This document shows positions 27,739-37,753 of a DNA stretch of 41,854 nucleotides, piece by piece (position 1 is the first letter of the stretch; the number at the start of each line of letters is the position of its first letter). The notes under the pieces are model-generated. The model saw nothing but the letters and a program-made list of their open reading frames with translations, was not told where the DNA came from and searched no databases. The stretch comes from an uncultured Verrucomicrobiales bacterium (GTDB taxonomy: Bacteria > Verrucomicrobiota > Verrucomicrobiia > Limisphaerales > UBA1100), in assembly GCA_913041895.1 (NCBI GenBank), contig CAJWKQ010000005.1, forward strand, positions 1 to 41,854, given 5' to 3'. Position numbers and translations under genes: made by a program.

Positions 27739-28528
27739 TCATGTTGATGTGTTCCGGTAAATAGCGGTTTTCTGCACGTGTAATACGTTCAAAGCTATGT
27801 CCGTCACGGTCAAATAAATCTAGATTATTAGCTATTGCGGATTCAACATTTTGTATACTGGTAAATTCATCAGTTCCGAATTGCTTGTGTGCACTGAAAT
27901 TCTGTAATTTGTTTATTATTGCTTCAGTTCCGCCAAAATATGTTAGATGCCATCCCCCTTTCTCGATTTTTTCATCTTCTTTGCAGAAAGTGCGATCTCT
28001 CCTGAGTTTATCCAAATCTTTTAAGTATGGCTGTAATAAATTATAGCTGGATATAATGGCGAGACTCCAAGGGTCTTTTGATTTGCATGTGGTGTTGTAG
28101 TAATACATGTCCTGTTTTAGGTTGTATATTTTATCAAAACCACGCTCTACGGTATCTTTTAAAGTGTTCGTGTCGGGGATTTCATCCACGTCGGAAATCA
28201 AAATAATGTCTTTGGCACTAGGAGAGCACTGCTCAATTCCTTCTCGGATTTTATTTCTTTGATGTTGGGCTCTTTTTAAGGAGGTTTGGTTCTTACTTTT
28301 CCAGAATTTGTCTGGGGGCATGTCGTCCACTACAACATGAATTATCTTGTCGCTATAAGCTTCAAATAACTTTTTATTTTCATCGTAAAACAGAGGCTTA
28401 CTTTTGTTAGCAAAGCTGACAGTTGACTCTACTAACACGAAGTGGTCAACCAGTTGGTTGAGTTCTTTAAGTCTCAACTCCAGCATACTGAGCTCATTGT
28501 AGAAGGGAAAGCAGTCTATAATTTTCAT
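27728..28528 (-). CDS. glycosyltransferase family 17-like (MGAT3-like)
   Basis: MKIIDCFPFYNELSMLELRLKELNQLVDHFVLVESTVSFANKSKPL, IILISDVDEIPD, GGWHLTYFGG. Confidence 0.8.
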   Translation of the reverse strand: MKIIDCFPFYNELSMLELRLKELNQLVDHFVLVESTVSFANKSKPLFYDENKKLFEAYSDKIIHVVVDDMPPDKFWKSKNQTSLKRAQHQRNKIREGIEQCSPSAKDIILISDVDEIPDTNTLKDTVERGFDKIYNLKQDMYYYNTTCKSKDPWSLAIISSYNLLQPYLKDLDKLRRDRTFCKEDEKIEKGGWHLTYFGGTEAIINKLQNFSAHKQFGTDEFTSIQNVESAIANNLDLFDRDGHSFERITRAENRYLPEHINMIEE

Positions 28529-28547
28529 TGTGTTTCTTTATTGGCTT

Positions 28548-29558
28548 TTAGTCTAGATTGAGACCTTGTTTTCTAAGGGTCTTTTTTATGGCTCGAATTT
28601 TATTTGCATATAGAAGTTTTTTTATGGGGTTTTTTGGCCAAAGGAGATCGGCTAGCTGCAGGCGATTCTTGACCTTAAATAAGATGTCATCTTTCTGAAC
28701 TGGGTAATACTCCAGCATGTCTGAATAGTAATTTATAGCCCGCAGATTGAGGTCACGTTGTCGCAATAATGATTCGCGACCTTCTGCCCCGTGTTTTTTG
28801 AGAAAGAACTGCTTACTTTTTTTAAGTTGCTCCTTGGAGTTCATGCTTGTTCCTCCTCCTTTATGATATATGAATACATCTTCAATCATCATCAGTGGAT
28901 ATCCCTTCCGGTGCGCACGATGGCAAAAATCCGTATCTTCATAATACCCCATACCAAACCCCTCTTCTAGTGGTCCGATATCTTCTAAAGTGCTTCGTTT
29001 CATCCCTATGCAGCAAAAATCTAGTTGTCTAACTTTGAGGGTAGAGTTATTTGCATGCTGGCACCAAGCTTTTCCTTCAGAAAGAATCTCCATCGGCTCT
29101 TGTGATTCGGTGAAAATTTTTTGTTCGCTACCTGTTTGGTTGATGACTGGACCCACGATCCAATCTGGATTCTGGTTAATGGTGTCAGAAAGTTTTCTTA
29201 TTGCTCCGTTTGGTATGATGGTATCAATGTCCAAGAAAAAAACTATATCTGATGTTGCTCTCTTGGCAGCATCATTGGCACCTCCAGGGAACCCGCGGTT
29301 AGTTTCGTTGGGTATGAATTCGACGTTTTCTTTATCTTCGATGAGGTGCTGTATCTTATTAGTGGTTTCTTCTCCCGAGGCATTATCAACTATGATTATT
29401 TGAAGTTCATCCAATTCACTCAGATTGAAGAGAGAATTTAGACAGGGTAGCGTTGTAGATTCAAAGTTCCTATAACTCACAAGCAAAACGCTTGCCGAAG
29501 TCGGTTTTTTATTTTGAGTGGCTGATCCGAACATACTTACATTTGTTATGATAAGCAA
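28548..29558 (-). CDS. glycosyltransferase family 2 (rhamnosyltransferase-like)
   Basis: SVLLVSYRNFESTTLPCLNSLF, IIIVDNASGEETTN, NRGFPGGANDAAKRA, FFLDIDT, GYYEDTDFCHRAHRKGY. Confidence 0.92.
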   Translation of the reverse strand: MLIITNVSMFGSATQNKKPTSASVLLVSYRNFESTTLPCLNSLFNLSELDELQIIIVDNASGEETTNKIQHLIEDKENVEFIPNETNRGFPGGANDAAKRATSDIVFFLDIDTIIPNGAIRKLSDTINQNPDWIVGPVINQTGSEQKIFTESQEPMEILSEGKAWCQHANNSTLKVRQLDFCCIGMKRSTLEDIGPLEEGFGMGYYEDTDFCHRAHRKGYPLMMIEDVFIYHKGGGTSMNSKEQLKKSKQFFLKKHGAEGRESLLRQRDLNLRAINYYSDMLEYYPVQKDDILFKVKNRLQLADLLWPKNPIKKLLYANKIRAIKKTLRKQGLNLD

Positions 29559-29622
29559 ACAACCTTGACCGAAATTGGATAACGGTCTATGCCCCGTTGG
29601 TCAAGGAGAGGTTGATCGGCTC

Positions 29623-30513
29623 GTGAAAGGAATCATATTGGCTGGCGGAGCAGGCACGCGGTTGTACCCCATGACACAAGTGGCCAGTAAGCAACTGCAA
29701 CCGGTTTATGATAAGCCAATGGTTTATTACCCTCTGTCTACCCTGCTGGAAAATGGTATAAATGAACTAGCCCTAATTTCTACACCTCAGGATCTGCCAA
29801 GGTTTCGTGAATTGTTGGGAACTGGAAACCAATGGGGGGCCTCCATAGAGTATTTGGAACAACCTAAACCTGAAGGGATTGCACAGGCCTTTATCATTGC
29901 TCAAAATTTTATCGGCAGCGATTCGGTGACTCTGATTTTGGGTGATAATATCTTCTATGGTGCAGGGCAGTTCGATAAAGCTTTTGCAGAACATGAAGCT
30001 GGTGCGACGATTTTTGCCTATCGTGTAAATGATCCAACACGGTATGGAGTAGTGGAGTTCGGTGATATGGGTAAGGCTATCTCAATCGAGGAGAAACCAA
30101 AAAATCCAAAAAGTTCCTATGCAGTACCGGGTTTATATTTATTCGATTCGAGGGTAACCAAAATAGCTAAGGGCCTAAAGCCCAGCTCTCGTGGTGAATT
30201 AGAAATTACGGACATTATGTCAGATTATATGAATCAAGGAACACTCAAAGTTAACCTGTTACGTAGAGGTGTGGCATGGTTGGATTCGGGGACGAGCCAG
30301 AGTTTGCACGAATCAGCAGCGTTTGTACAAACCATGGAAAAACGTCAAGGAATTAAAATGGGATGCCCGGAAGAAGCAGCCTTAACAGCAGGATTAATCT
30401 CATTGGCGGAATTTGACAGAGCAGTAGATGGTTTGCCGAATTGTGAGTATAGGGATTACCTGCGTGAAATATCGGCGGAGAACCACCGACTCCCACAACA
30501 AAGTTTATCTTAG
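29623..30513 (+). CDS. rmlA: glucose-1-phosphate thymidylyltransferase
   Basis: KGIILAGGAGTRLYPMTQVASKQLQPVYDKPMVYYPLSTL, LGDNIFYGAG, GLYLFDSRV. GTG 29623 likely the true start (track: 29575). Confidence 0.96.
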   Translation: MKGIILAGGAGTRLYPMTQVASKQLQPVYDKPMVYYPLSTLLENGINELALISTPQDLPRFRELLGTGNQWGASIEYLEQPKPEGIAQAFIIAQNFIGSDSVTLILGDNIFYGAGQFDKAFAEHEAGATIFAYRVNDPTRYGVVEFGDMGKAISIEEKPKNPKSSYAVPGLYLFDSRVTKIAKGLKPSSRGELEITDIMSDYMNQGTLKVNLLRRGVAWLDSGTSQSLHESAAFVQTMEKRQGIKMGCPEEAALTAGLISLAEFDRAVDGLPNCEYRDYLREISAENHRLPQQSLS

Positions 30514-30519
30514 AGTGTC

Positions 30520-31536
30520 ATGGATGCCCAGAGAGTATTAGTTACCGGTGGTGCAGGGTTTATTGGCTGCCATCTTGTTAGGGTATTGCTCGAGGATGAA
30601 TCGGTAGATTCAGTTATCGTGTATGATGCACTTACTTATGCCGGGGATTTAGCCAATCTCTCTGAGGTGAAGGATCACCCAAAATTTAAGTTTATTCAGG
30701 GAGACATTCGCGATATAGCTCAAGTTGAGGAGAACCTTTCTTCTCAACAATGTAATCGTGTCTATCATTTAGCAGCTGAATCCCATGTAGATCGTTCGAT
30801 TACAGGCCCCGCCGAATTTATAGAGACCAATGTGTTGGGGACCTTTAATTTATTGGAAACCTGCCGTAAACTATGGGCTGATATAGATGGACGGTTTTTG
30901 CATGTTTCAACTGATGAAGTGTATGGGGCTCTTGGAGAAACTGGGTGTTTTGACGAAAAGACTCCTTATGATCCACGTTCCCCATATTCAGCGAGTAAAG
31001 CCAGCTCAGATCATCTGGCTCGTTCTTATTTTCATACATTTCAATTTCCTGTTTTGGTTACTCATTGTTCCAATAACTTTGGGCCATATCAACATCCTGA
31101 AAAACTAATCCCTAAAACTATCAGCCGAATTATGGCTGGGGAAACAATTCCGGTATATGGAGATGGAAGTAATGTGCGAGATTGGATATATATGGAAGAT
31201 CATGTTGAGGCTCTGATTCTGGTCATGGATCAAGGGAAACTGGGCGAGACATACGACATAGGCGGGGGCAATGAAGAAGCGAATCTTAATTTAGTGAATT
31301 GTATTTGTGATGAGATCGATAGACTCTCGGATAAAGAGGTGGGGCATTCGCGTGAGCTAATTGAGTTTGTTACTGATCGACTAGGTCATGATTTTCGTTA
31401 TGCAATTGATTCACAAAAAATATCAAAGGAGTTGGGCTGGGCACCCCAAAGCACATTTGAATCGGCTCTGAATAACACAATCCAGTGGTACCTTAATAAT
31501 CAAGATTGGGTTAAGGAGATCGAAGCAAAAGGGTAA
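30520..31536 (+). CDS. rmlB: dTDP-glucose 4,6-dehydratase
   Basis: VLVTGGAGFIGCHLVR, HLAAESHVDRSI, HVSTDEVYGAL, PYSASKASSDHL, VTHCSNNFGPYQHPEKLIP. Confidence 0.96.
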   Translation: MDAQRVLVTGGAGFIGCHLVRVLLEDESVDSVIVYDALTYAGDLANLSEVKDHPKFKFIQGDIRDIAQVEENLSSQQCNRVYHLAAESHVDRSITGPAEFIETNVLGTFNLLETCRKLWADIDGRFLHVSTDEVYGALGETGCFDEKTPYDPRSPYSASKASSDHLARSYFHTFQFPVLVTHCSNNFGPYQHPEKLIPKTISRIMAGETIPVYGDGSNVRDWIYMEDHVEALILVMDQGKLGETYDIGGGNEEANLNLVNCICDEIDRLSDKEVGHSRELIEFVTDRLGHDFRYAIDSQKISKELGWAPQSTFESALNNTIQWYLNNQDWVKEIEAKG

Positions 31537-32315
31537 TGATATATATGGAAAAGAAAGTTTCAGTTTTCATCTTGGCTTACAATTCTGAAGATCGAATTGA
31601 GCGTGCGGTAAAAAGTGTTTTGTGGGCTGATGAAGTGGTGGTAGTGGATTCCTATAGCGAGGATCGTACTGCGGAAATCGCCGAGGAGCTCGGAGCCAAG
31701 GTGGCACAAGTCAAATTTGAAGGTTTTGGGAAATTACGATTGGCTGGGATTGAGCATACTACGCATGACTGGATTTTCAGTCTTGATTCAGATGAGGAAT
31801 GCACTTCTGAAGCGGAGAAGGAAATTAGGGAGATTATCAACTCTGAGAATCCTAAAGAGGCATATCATACACCAAGGCAGAATATCTTTATGGGGCAACC
31901 TATACGGTTTAGTGGCTGGTATCCGGACTACCGTCAGCCGCAGCTTTTCCAACGCGGAAAGATGACGTATCCTGCTGAAGAGCTTGTACACGAAGGGTAT
32001 CGATTGGACGGTCGGTTGGGGTATATGAAGTGTGATATTTTGCAGGAACCCTTTTGGACTTTGTCCGAGGTTTTGGATAAGTGTAACAGATATTCAAGCC
32101 TAGGCGCCGAAGAACTTGCACAAAAATGCCGTTCTGGAGGGGTTTTCATTGGGCTAGGTCATGGAATTGCGCACTTTATTCAAATTTATTTTTTAAAATT
32201 GGGCGTTCTCGATGGCGGACCAGGTTTGATGATTGCGATATGTAAAGGTTTGGGGTCTTTTATGAAATACTCCAAACTCGGGGAACTGAACCGAAAACAA
32301 CAAGATGTGAATTGA
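31536..32315 (+). CDS. glycosyltransferase family 2 (WaaE/KdtX-like)
   Basis: KVSVFILAYNSEDRIERAVKSVLWADEVVVVDSYSEDRTAEIAEELGAKV, DWIFSLDSDEE. Likely start 31545. Confidence 0.9.
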   Translation: MIYMEKKVSVFILAYNSEDRIERAVKSVLWADEVVVVDSYSEDRTAEIAEELGAKVAQVKFEGFGKLRLAGIEHTTHDWIFSLDSDEECTSEAEKEIREIINSENPKEAYHTPRQNIFMGQPIRFSGWYPDYRQPQLFQRGKMTYPAEELVHEGYRLDGRLGYMKCDILQEPFWTLSEVLDKCNRYSSLGAEELAQKCRSGGVFIGLGHGIAHFIQIYFLKLGVLDGGPGLMIAICKGLGSFMKYSKLGELNRKQQDVN

Positions 32316-32334
32316 ATGTTTATTCTTCAAGAAA

Positions 32335-33444
32335 GTGCGCCCGCTCCTGCATATCATTGAACCCACATTATCTAACCATTCAGGGCATTGCTATCATCAT
32401 GCGAGTACTCTGATTGGTGCTAATGAGTTTTTTGACGTTAAGGTTTGGATGGATAAATCCGGGAGCGGCTTATTTAAGGGGCAGGACTGTGAAGAAATAA
32501 GTGTTTTTAGTAGGCGATTCAGGAAATTTCAATTGGGATTTTGTTATGCAAGTTGCCTGAAAAGAGGAGGCACAATATTTATTCCAACTGCAGGGCAACT
32601 GGACATGGCGTGGATGGATATACTGATGCGGCTTCCCGTTGGGCTGAAGAAAAAACATGATATCGTTTTCCACTTCCACCAATTTCAACAAACCCCGGCC
32701 AAATTGGGGCGGCTTAGGGCATGGGCTAAAAGGAATAAGCGCTGGCGGATTTTGGCGACTACAAAACGACTATTGAAGCCTTTTCGTGAAGCCGGTTTTG
32801 AAAATTGCGAGGTGGCCTATTATCCGGTATCGGAAATTCCGGAAGATGTGATTTATCCAATGACAGAATCTGAACCTCATTTGCTCTATGCTGGGGCTGC
32901 CAGAGCAGACAAGGGCTTTAGTACAGTTGTTAAATATCTTTTATATTTGGACACTTTGAATCTGAAATGGCCGGCGTATATACAGTGTGCTGCTTCAGGC
33001 AACAAAAGCGAAGGAGAATTGGATTCTGTTTGCCGAGACAGTTTAATTCAATTGAAAGCACAATTACCATCATTCGTTCACTTAAAAGAAAAGGTGCTCG
33101 CGACAAATGAATTTCGTAATCAATTTCAAGGGGCGATTTGCCTGTTGCTATATGACCGAGTAGCCTACCGAGATAAATTCAGCGCGGTAGCATTAGAAGC
33201 GATGCGATGTGGAGCGCCCATTATTACTGTCAGAGATACATGGATGGGAGATCTGGTGTCATTTCATGGTTCAGGGGAGTTGGTTGATGGAAATGAAATT
33301 GAAGAACTACATTCTGCGGTAAAAAAGGTGCGGTCTAATTACACAGATTACCGCGAGCGTGCAATCGCTGCAGGAAAGAAATTGATCGCTATACATCATC
33401 CCGAAAATACACTTAAACTCTTATCATCAGGTATAAGCCGATAG
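32335..33444 (+). CDS. glycosyltransferase-like (GT4 fold)
   Basis: LHIIEPTLSNHSGHCYHHASTLI, LLYAGAARADKGFSTVVKYL, SAVALEAMRCGAPIITVRDTWMGDLV. Confidence 0.72.
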   Translation: MRPLLHIIEPTLSNHSGHCYHHASTLIGANEFFDVKVWMDKSGSGLFKGQDCEEISVFSRRFRKFQLGFCYASCLKRGGTIFIPTAGQLDMAWMDILMRLPVGLKKKHDIVFHFHQFQQTPAKLGRLRAWAKRNKRWRILATTKRLLKPFREAGFENCEVAYYPVSEIPEDVIYPMTESEPHLLYAGAARADKGFSTVVKYLLYLDTLNLKWPAYIQCAASGNKSEGELDSVCRDSLIQLKAQLPSFVHLKEKVLATNEFRNQFQGAICLLLYDRVAYRDKFSAVALEAMRCGAPIITVRDTWMGDLVSFHGSGELVDGNEIEELHSAVKKVRSNYTDYRERAIAAGKKLIAIHHPENTLKLLSSGISR

Positions 33445-33502
33445 TAATTTTTTTAAAGACGAGAGACGATCTGATTTGTTGTACATTTTATAATTATTTA
33501 AT

Positions 33503-34558
33503 ATGCGAGTCGTCCAAGTAGTACGAAATTTTGCCCCGACCGGCGGGATGGAGGAATATGTATGGCGTCTTACAAATAGTTTAGTGGATCAAGGCGCTGA
33601 AGTAAAAGTTGTATGCGAACGATGTGAGTCTGAAGTGCCGGATGGAGTTTCTGTGGACTTTGTCCCTCAAAGGCCTCGAGGTCCGCGTTGGTTCCGATCT
33701 CAGGGGTTTTCTAATCAATTGAAGAAGTGGCGTGATCGTTACTCAAGTTCAAATGATATCGTTCATTCCCACGAATTTGTTGATGAGGCAGATCTACTGA
33801 CATTTCACACAACCATTCATGGATATGGGGAACGTTCCTGGTTAAAACGTATGGATCCATCTTGGCATTTCAACCAATGGTTGGAGAAAAACACAGTTTA
33901 TTCTCCCAGGCTAAAGTTCTTAATACCTGTGTCAGATATGCTGAGAAATCAACTTGATGACAATTATCGCGGAATTAAGAATGTTTTGAGTTCTGCGATT
34001 CCTCCTGGGGTAATTAGGCCCAAATGCGAAGTGCGGCCTGAAAATGATTCGCGTCCTCATGCGTTGGGTTTCATAGGCAGAGAGTGGGAAAGGAAAGGAC
34101 TGAAACTTGTTGTTGAAATTTTCAGGCATCTTGTCAAAAAAAACCCGCGTATAAAATTGGTGATTGCGGGTGTTGATTTTGAAGAATTGAAGCCTTTCGT
34201 GACGGGATTAGAGTCTCAGTTGGATGTAATGGGATGGGTTCAAGATAAGGCCTCATTTTATGAGAAGATAGATATGCTTTTACACCCCGCAAGGCTTGAA
34301 GCCTTTGGGATGGTTGTTACTGAGTCATTAGCCTGTGGAATTCCCGTTTTGGTTTCAGATCAAGTTGGGGCCGCTTCGGAGGTAAAAGAAGAGCAAGGGC
34401 GAGTATTGCCTTTGAAAAGTTCTGTTTCAGAATGGGTGAAAGCGGCGAACACCTTATTAAAGCAACATTGCAAAACTGGCTCGGTATATGAGAGAAGCTG
34501 GGATCAAGTAGCATTGGAATATCAGGCGGTGTACACAAGGATGCTCTCCGTGAAATGA
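33503..34558 (+). CDS. glycosyltransferase family 4
   Basis: MRVVQVVRNFAPTGGMEEYVWRLTNSL, IPPGV, LHPARLEAFGMVVTESLACGIPVLVSDQVGA. Confidence 0.92.
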   Translation: MRVVQVVRNFAPTGGMEEYVWRLTNSLVDQGAEVKVVCERCESEVPDGVSVDFVPQRPRGPRWFRSQGFSNQLKKWRDRYSSSNDIVHSHEFVDEADLLTFHTTIHGYGERSWLKRMDPSWHFNQWLEKNTVYSPRLKFLIPVSDMLRNQLDDNYRGIKNVLSSAIPPGVIRPKCEVRPENDSRPHALGFIGREWERKGLKLVVEIFRHLVKKNPRIKLVIAGVDFEELKPFVTGLESQLDVMGWVQDKASFYEKIDMLLHPARLEAFGMVVTESLACGIPVLVSDQVGAASEVKEEQGRVLPLKSSVSEWVKAANTLLKQHCKTGSVYERSWDQVALEYQAVYTRMLSVK

Positions 34559-35802
34559 GTAAAACCAAGCAACATTGGTTAATAATCGCGCATTGTTTCA
34601 ATATGGATGGTCGTGCGGCAAGTCGTGTTGTAACAGATAGAGTATCTTTGTTTTTAGAACATAACATTGAACCTATAATTGTCAGTGCAGCTACAGGGGC
34701 GAAGCTTGATCAGTTTCAGCATTATCAGGTTATCTCATGGGCTCCTTCGGGCTTAAGGTTTGAACTTAGACATATGTTGGCCAATAGAAGATGGGTTAGA
34801 CTTATTTTTAATGTTTTAATTTCACCGTTCTATTGGATCGAACGGCTGTTTATCCGTTTGGACAGTCAATGGTCATGGTTTGCTTCGGCTTATATCAAAG
34901 GGTCTAAGTTGGTACGTGAAAAAAATATTTCTGTTGTGTACAGCTCAGGAGGAGCAATAAGCGCGCACATTGTGGCATTGCTTATAAAACGAAAATATTC
35001 CTCTGTTTGGATTGCTGAATTCCATGACCCTATCGGATTAAGAGAAATAAAATATAGAGGTCGATCCAGAGGTTTGTATGATTGGCTGGAACAAAAAATT
35101 TGTGATTCTGCAGATCACCTCTTATTCACGACAAAGGCAGCCAAGGCTCTTGCGAAAAAAAGATATGATGTAAAAGGTGAACTTCACACCGTTTATGCTG
35201 GTGTTGATCCTACAGTTGAAAAGCTCTCCTCGGAGAGAAAATTTGACGGGGATTTTGTCATTACGCATATCGGAAGCTTGGCAGGCAGAAGAAATTTGAA
35301 ATGTTTAATGCGTGCGTTAGAGTTGATCTATAGCCAACCCAGACAAATGAGTCTTTCCATAAGATTATACGGTACAATCGAGAGTTCTGTTAGAGCTGAT
35401 GTGGCGAAGAGTCCTCTTGAGCATTTGGTTCAGTTTGAGGGAACCGTACCAAGTTCTAAAGTCGGGCAAACAATGGCCGAAAGTGATTTGCTATTACTCG
35501 TCCATGGCGGACAGAAAATTGTTGCGCAAACAACTATCCCTTCAAAAGTATTCGAATATCTTCATTCATCCCGACCGGTTTTTGCATTAGTACAAGACAA
35601 CCACGAATTATATGAAATTCTAAAGGATGCCGGAGCATATGTTGCTCACGCTCTGGATGCAGAGGATATTGCAGATGTTTTAAATATTTGTTTAAAGGAT
35701 TACGAATCTCAAAATCTACGTTCTGTATCAGCAGGAGCCTTTTCAGCTACAGGTGCAGTCCGTAAAATAGTGAGCCTTGCAGATCGCAACGAGCTGATTT
35801 AA
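34555..35802 (+). CDS. glycosyltransferase family 4-like
   Basis: LLFTTKAAKALAKKRYD, VYAGVD, FVITHIGSLAGRRNLKCLMRAL, TTIPSKVFEYLHSSRPVFAL; ATGA overlap with the upstream GT. Confidence 0.85.
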   Translation: MSKTKQHWLIIAHCFNMDGRAASRVVTDRVSLFLEHNIEPIIVSAATGAKLDQFQHYQVISWAPSGLRFELRHMLANRRWVRLIFNVLISPFYWIERLFIRLDSQWSWFASAYIKGSKLVREKNISVVYSSGGAISAHIVALLIKRKYSSVWIAEFHDPIGLREIKYRGRSRGLYDWLEQKICDSADHLLFTTKAAKALAKKRYDVKGELHTVYAGVDPTVEKLSSERKFDGDFVITHIGSLAGRRNLKCLMRALELIYSQPRQMSLSIRLYGTIESSVRADVAKSPLEHLVQFEGTVPSSKVGQTMAESDLLLLVHGGQKIVAQTTIPSKVFEYLHSSRPVFALVQDNHELYEILKDAGAYVAHALDAEDIADVLNICLKDYESQNLRSVSAGAFSATGAVRKIVSLADRNELI

Positions 35803-36918
35803 ATGCCAATTAAAGCTGCCATAATATTAGGAACACGACCTGAGCTGATCAAACTCGCTCCAGTGATTTCTGCAATGCGGGCAAGCCCCAATTTCGAACC
35901 CTTCGTATTGTCAACGGGTCAGCATAGGGAAATGCTGGATCAGGCGATGAGTATGGTCGGTATTGACGCTAATGTTGATTTGGATTTGATGAGGCCCAAT
36001 CAATTGCTGACTGGAGTCTTACAGGCATCAATAGGGGGTATTGGGAATACTCTAGTTAGGGAGAATCCAGATGTGGTCTTAGTTCAAGGTGATACAACCA
36101 CCGCTTTGAGTGGTGCTCAGGCCGGATATTTTATGGGCATACCTGTTGGCCATGTTGAAGCAGGTCTTCGAAGCGGCAACATAAACGCGCCATTTCCCGA
36201 GGAGATGAATAGGATTCTAATTAGCAGATTAGCTAAGTGGCACTTTGCTCCTACAGAGTTGGCGCGTGACAACTTGCTGGCTGAATCAGTTTCCAGTGAA
36301 GCAATTCATATTACGGGAAACACCGTCGTTGATTCACTGAAGGAATTAATCCGGCATAGAGCTCAAGATATAGAAAATAAAACAGCTGACAGAATAATCT
36401 CAAAAGGCAGCCGCTTGATTTTGGTAACCTTGCATCGAAGAGAAAGCTTCGGTGGCCCTATTGAGGACATATGTCGGGCTCTCACAGAAATCGTCAATGA
36501 AAATCAGAATGTTGAGCTGTTATTCCCGGTTCATTTAAACCCGAAAGTCAGAGAAGTTGTAAATCGGATATTGGGAGGGAACAAAAGGGTTCACCTTACA
36601 GATCCCTTAGATTATGGGGAGTTTATCGGGGCACTACGCAGTGCGTATTTTGTGATAACAGATTCTGGAGGAGTTCAGGAAGAAGCTCCTGTATTTGGAG
36701 TCCCGGTATTGTTAGTGAGGGAAGCAACAGAACGGATTGAAGGAGTAGATGCTGGTGTGGTGTGCAAGATAGGTTTTGATACTGAAAAGCTGATTTCAAT
36801 TTCGGATCAACTACTCAAGGATCCAAAGAAACACCGACAAATGAGCCAAGTAAAGAATTTATATGGTGACGGGAATGCTGCAAAACGTATAACGGAAATA
36901 TTGGCGCGCGAAGCGTGA
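35803..36918 (+). CDS. wecB: UDP-N-acetylglucosamine 2-epimerase (non-hydrolysing)
   Basis: AAIILGTRPELIKLAPVI, VQGDTTTALSGAQAGYFMGIPVGHVEAGLRSGNINAPFPEEMNR, VTLHRRESFG, ITDSGGVQEEAPVFGVPVLLVREATERIEGVDAG. Confidence 0.95.
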   Translation: MPIKAAIILGTRPELIKLAPVISAMRASPNFEPFVLSTGQHREMLDQAMSMVGIDANVDLDLMRPNQLLTGVLQASIGGIGNTLVRENPDVVLVQGDTTTALSGAQAGYFMGIPVGHVEAGLRSGNINAPFPEEMNRILISRLAKWHFAPTELARDNLLAESVSSEAIHITGNTVVDSLKELIRHRAQDIENKTADRIISKGSRLILVTLHRRESFGGPIEDICRALTEIVNENQNVELLFPVHLNPKVREVVNRILGGNKRVHLTDPLDYGEFIGALRSAYFVITDSGGVQEEAPVFGVPVLLVREATERIEGVDAGVVCKIGFDTEKLISISDQLLKDPKKHRQMSQVKNLYGDGNAAKRITEILAREA

Positions 36919-36929
36919 GAGCCAAAATC

Positions 36930-37748
36930 TTATTTTAAGCCAATTCCAATTATTGACTTACGCAAAGAGGGGATCAAATCGCGCAGCATAGTTCCTAGAT
37001 ATTTGATTCTATCGTTACCAACTCTGATTCTCCTCGACTTCAGGAAACTTACCTGAACGTCTTTAAATTCTGCTAAGTTCAAAAGCAATTCCAATTCGGC
37101 AACGGTGAATTCACGGTTGTGTCTATCAGGAAAAAAAGATTGGTTATTGTAGATTATTGGATCTACCCGTAGGTAGTTTCTTTCGTAATCCCAAGTGATG
37201 TTTTTACCTCTCAGGAGCCTGAGCCGGTTTCTAAAACAGGCAACATTAGGGACGTCAATGATTACTTTTCCTCCAGGAGATAAAACCCTTCTAAATTCCT
37301 TTACTGCTCCCAGATGAGAATAGGTAAAATGCTCTAGGCATTGCCCGCAAACCACTGCGTCAAAAAAATTGTCCGGAAATGGAAGAGGGTCTATTTCAAA
37401 ATTACACCGGGAAAAAACAATTTCCCTCTCCTTGAAAACACGAGGGTATCTTTCGGGGCAGTCAGTGTGGTCACATCCGTAACATTCGTGGCCCAGATGG
37501 TCGAGTGCGGCAAGAAGCATGCCGCCTCCACACCCGGCATCTAATACCTTTGATTGCCCCTCGCAAGCATGGATAACCTCGCTGTATTTATCGGCTGAAG
37601 AGTAGAAAATACTCCACATATTTTCCTGATTTTGGTCGAATAGTTGCCCCTCATGTGCGAGTTTAATGAGTTGCCTTTTAATTTGATTCTTGGTCATGAA
37701 TCCGTTACTTGAATCGGGACAATAGAGTTTAGCTCTGTAAAGGGACAA
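36930..37748 (-). CDS. SAM-dependent methyltransferase (class I, type 11-like)
   Basis: SKVLDAGCGGGMLLAALDHLGHECYGCD, FDAVVCGQCLEHF, EFRRVLSPGGKVIIDVPN. Confidence 0.88.
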   Translation of the reverse strand: MSLYRAKLYCPDSSNGFMTKNQIKRQLIKLAHEGQLFDQNQENMWSIFYSSADKYSEVIHACEGQSKVLDAGCGGGMLLAALDHLGHECYGCDHTDCPERYPRVFKEREIVFSRCNFEIDPLPFPDNFFDAVVCGQCLEHFTYSHLGAVKEFRRVLSPGGKVIIDVPNVACFRNRLRLLRGKNITWDYERNYLRVDPIIYNNQSFFPDRHNREFTVAELELLLNLAEFKDVQVSFLKSRRIRVGNDRIKYLGTMLRDLIPSLRKSIIGIGLK

Positions 37749-37753
37749 GATAA

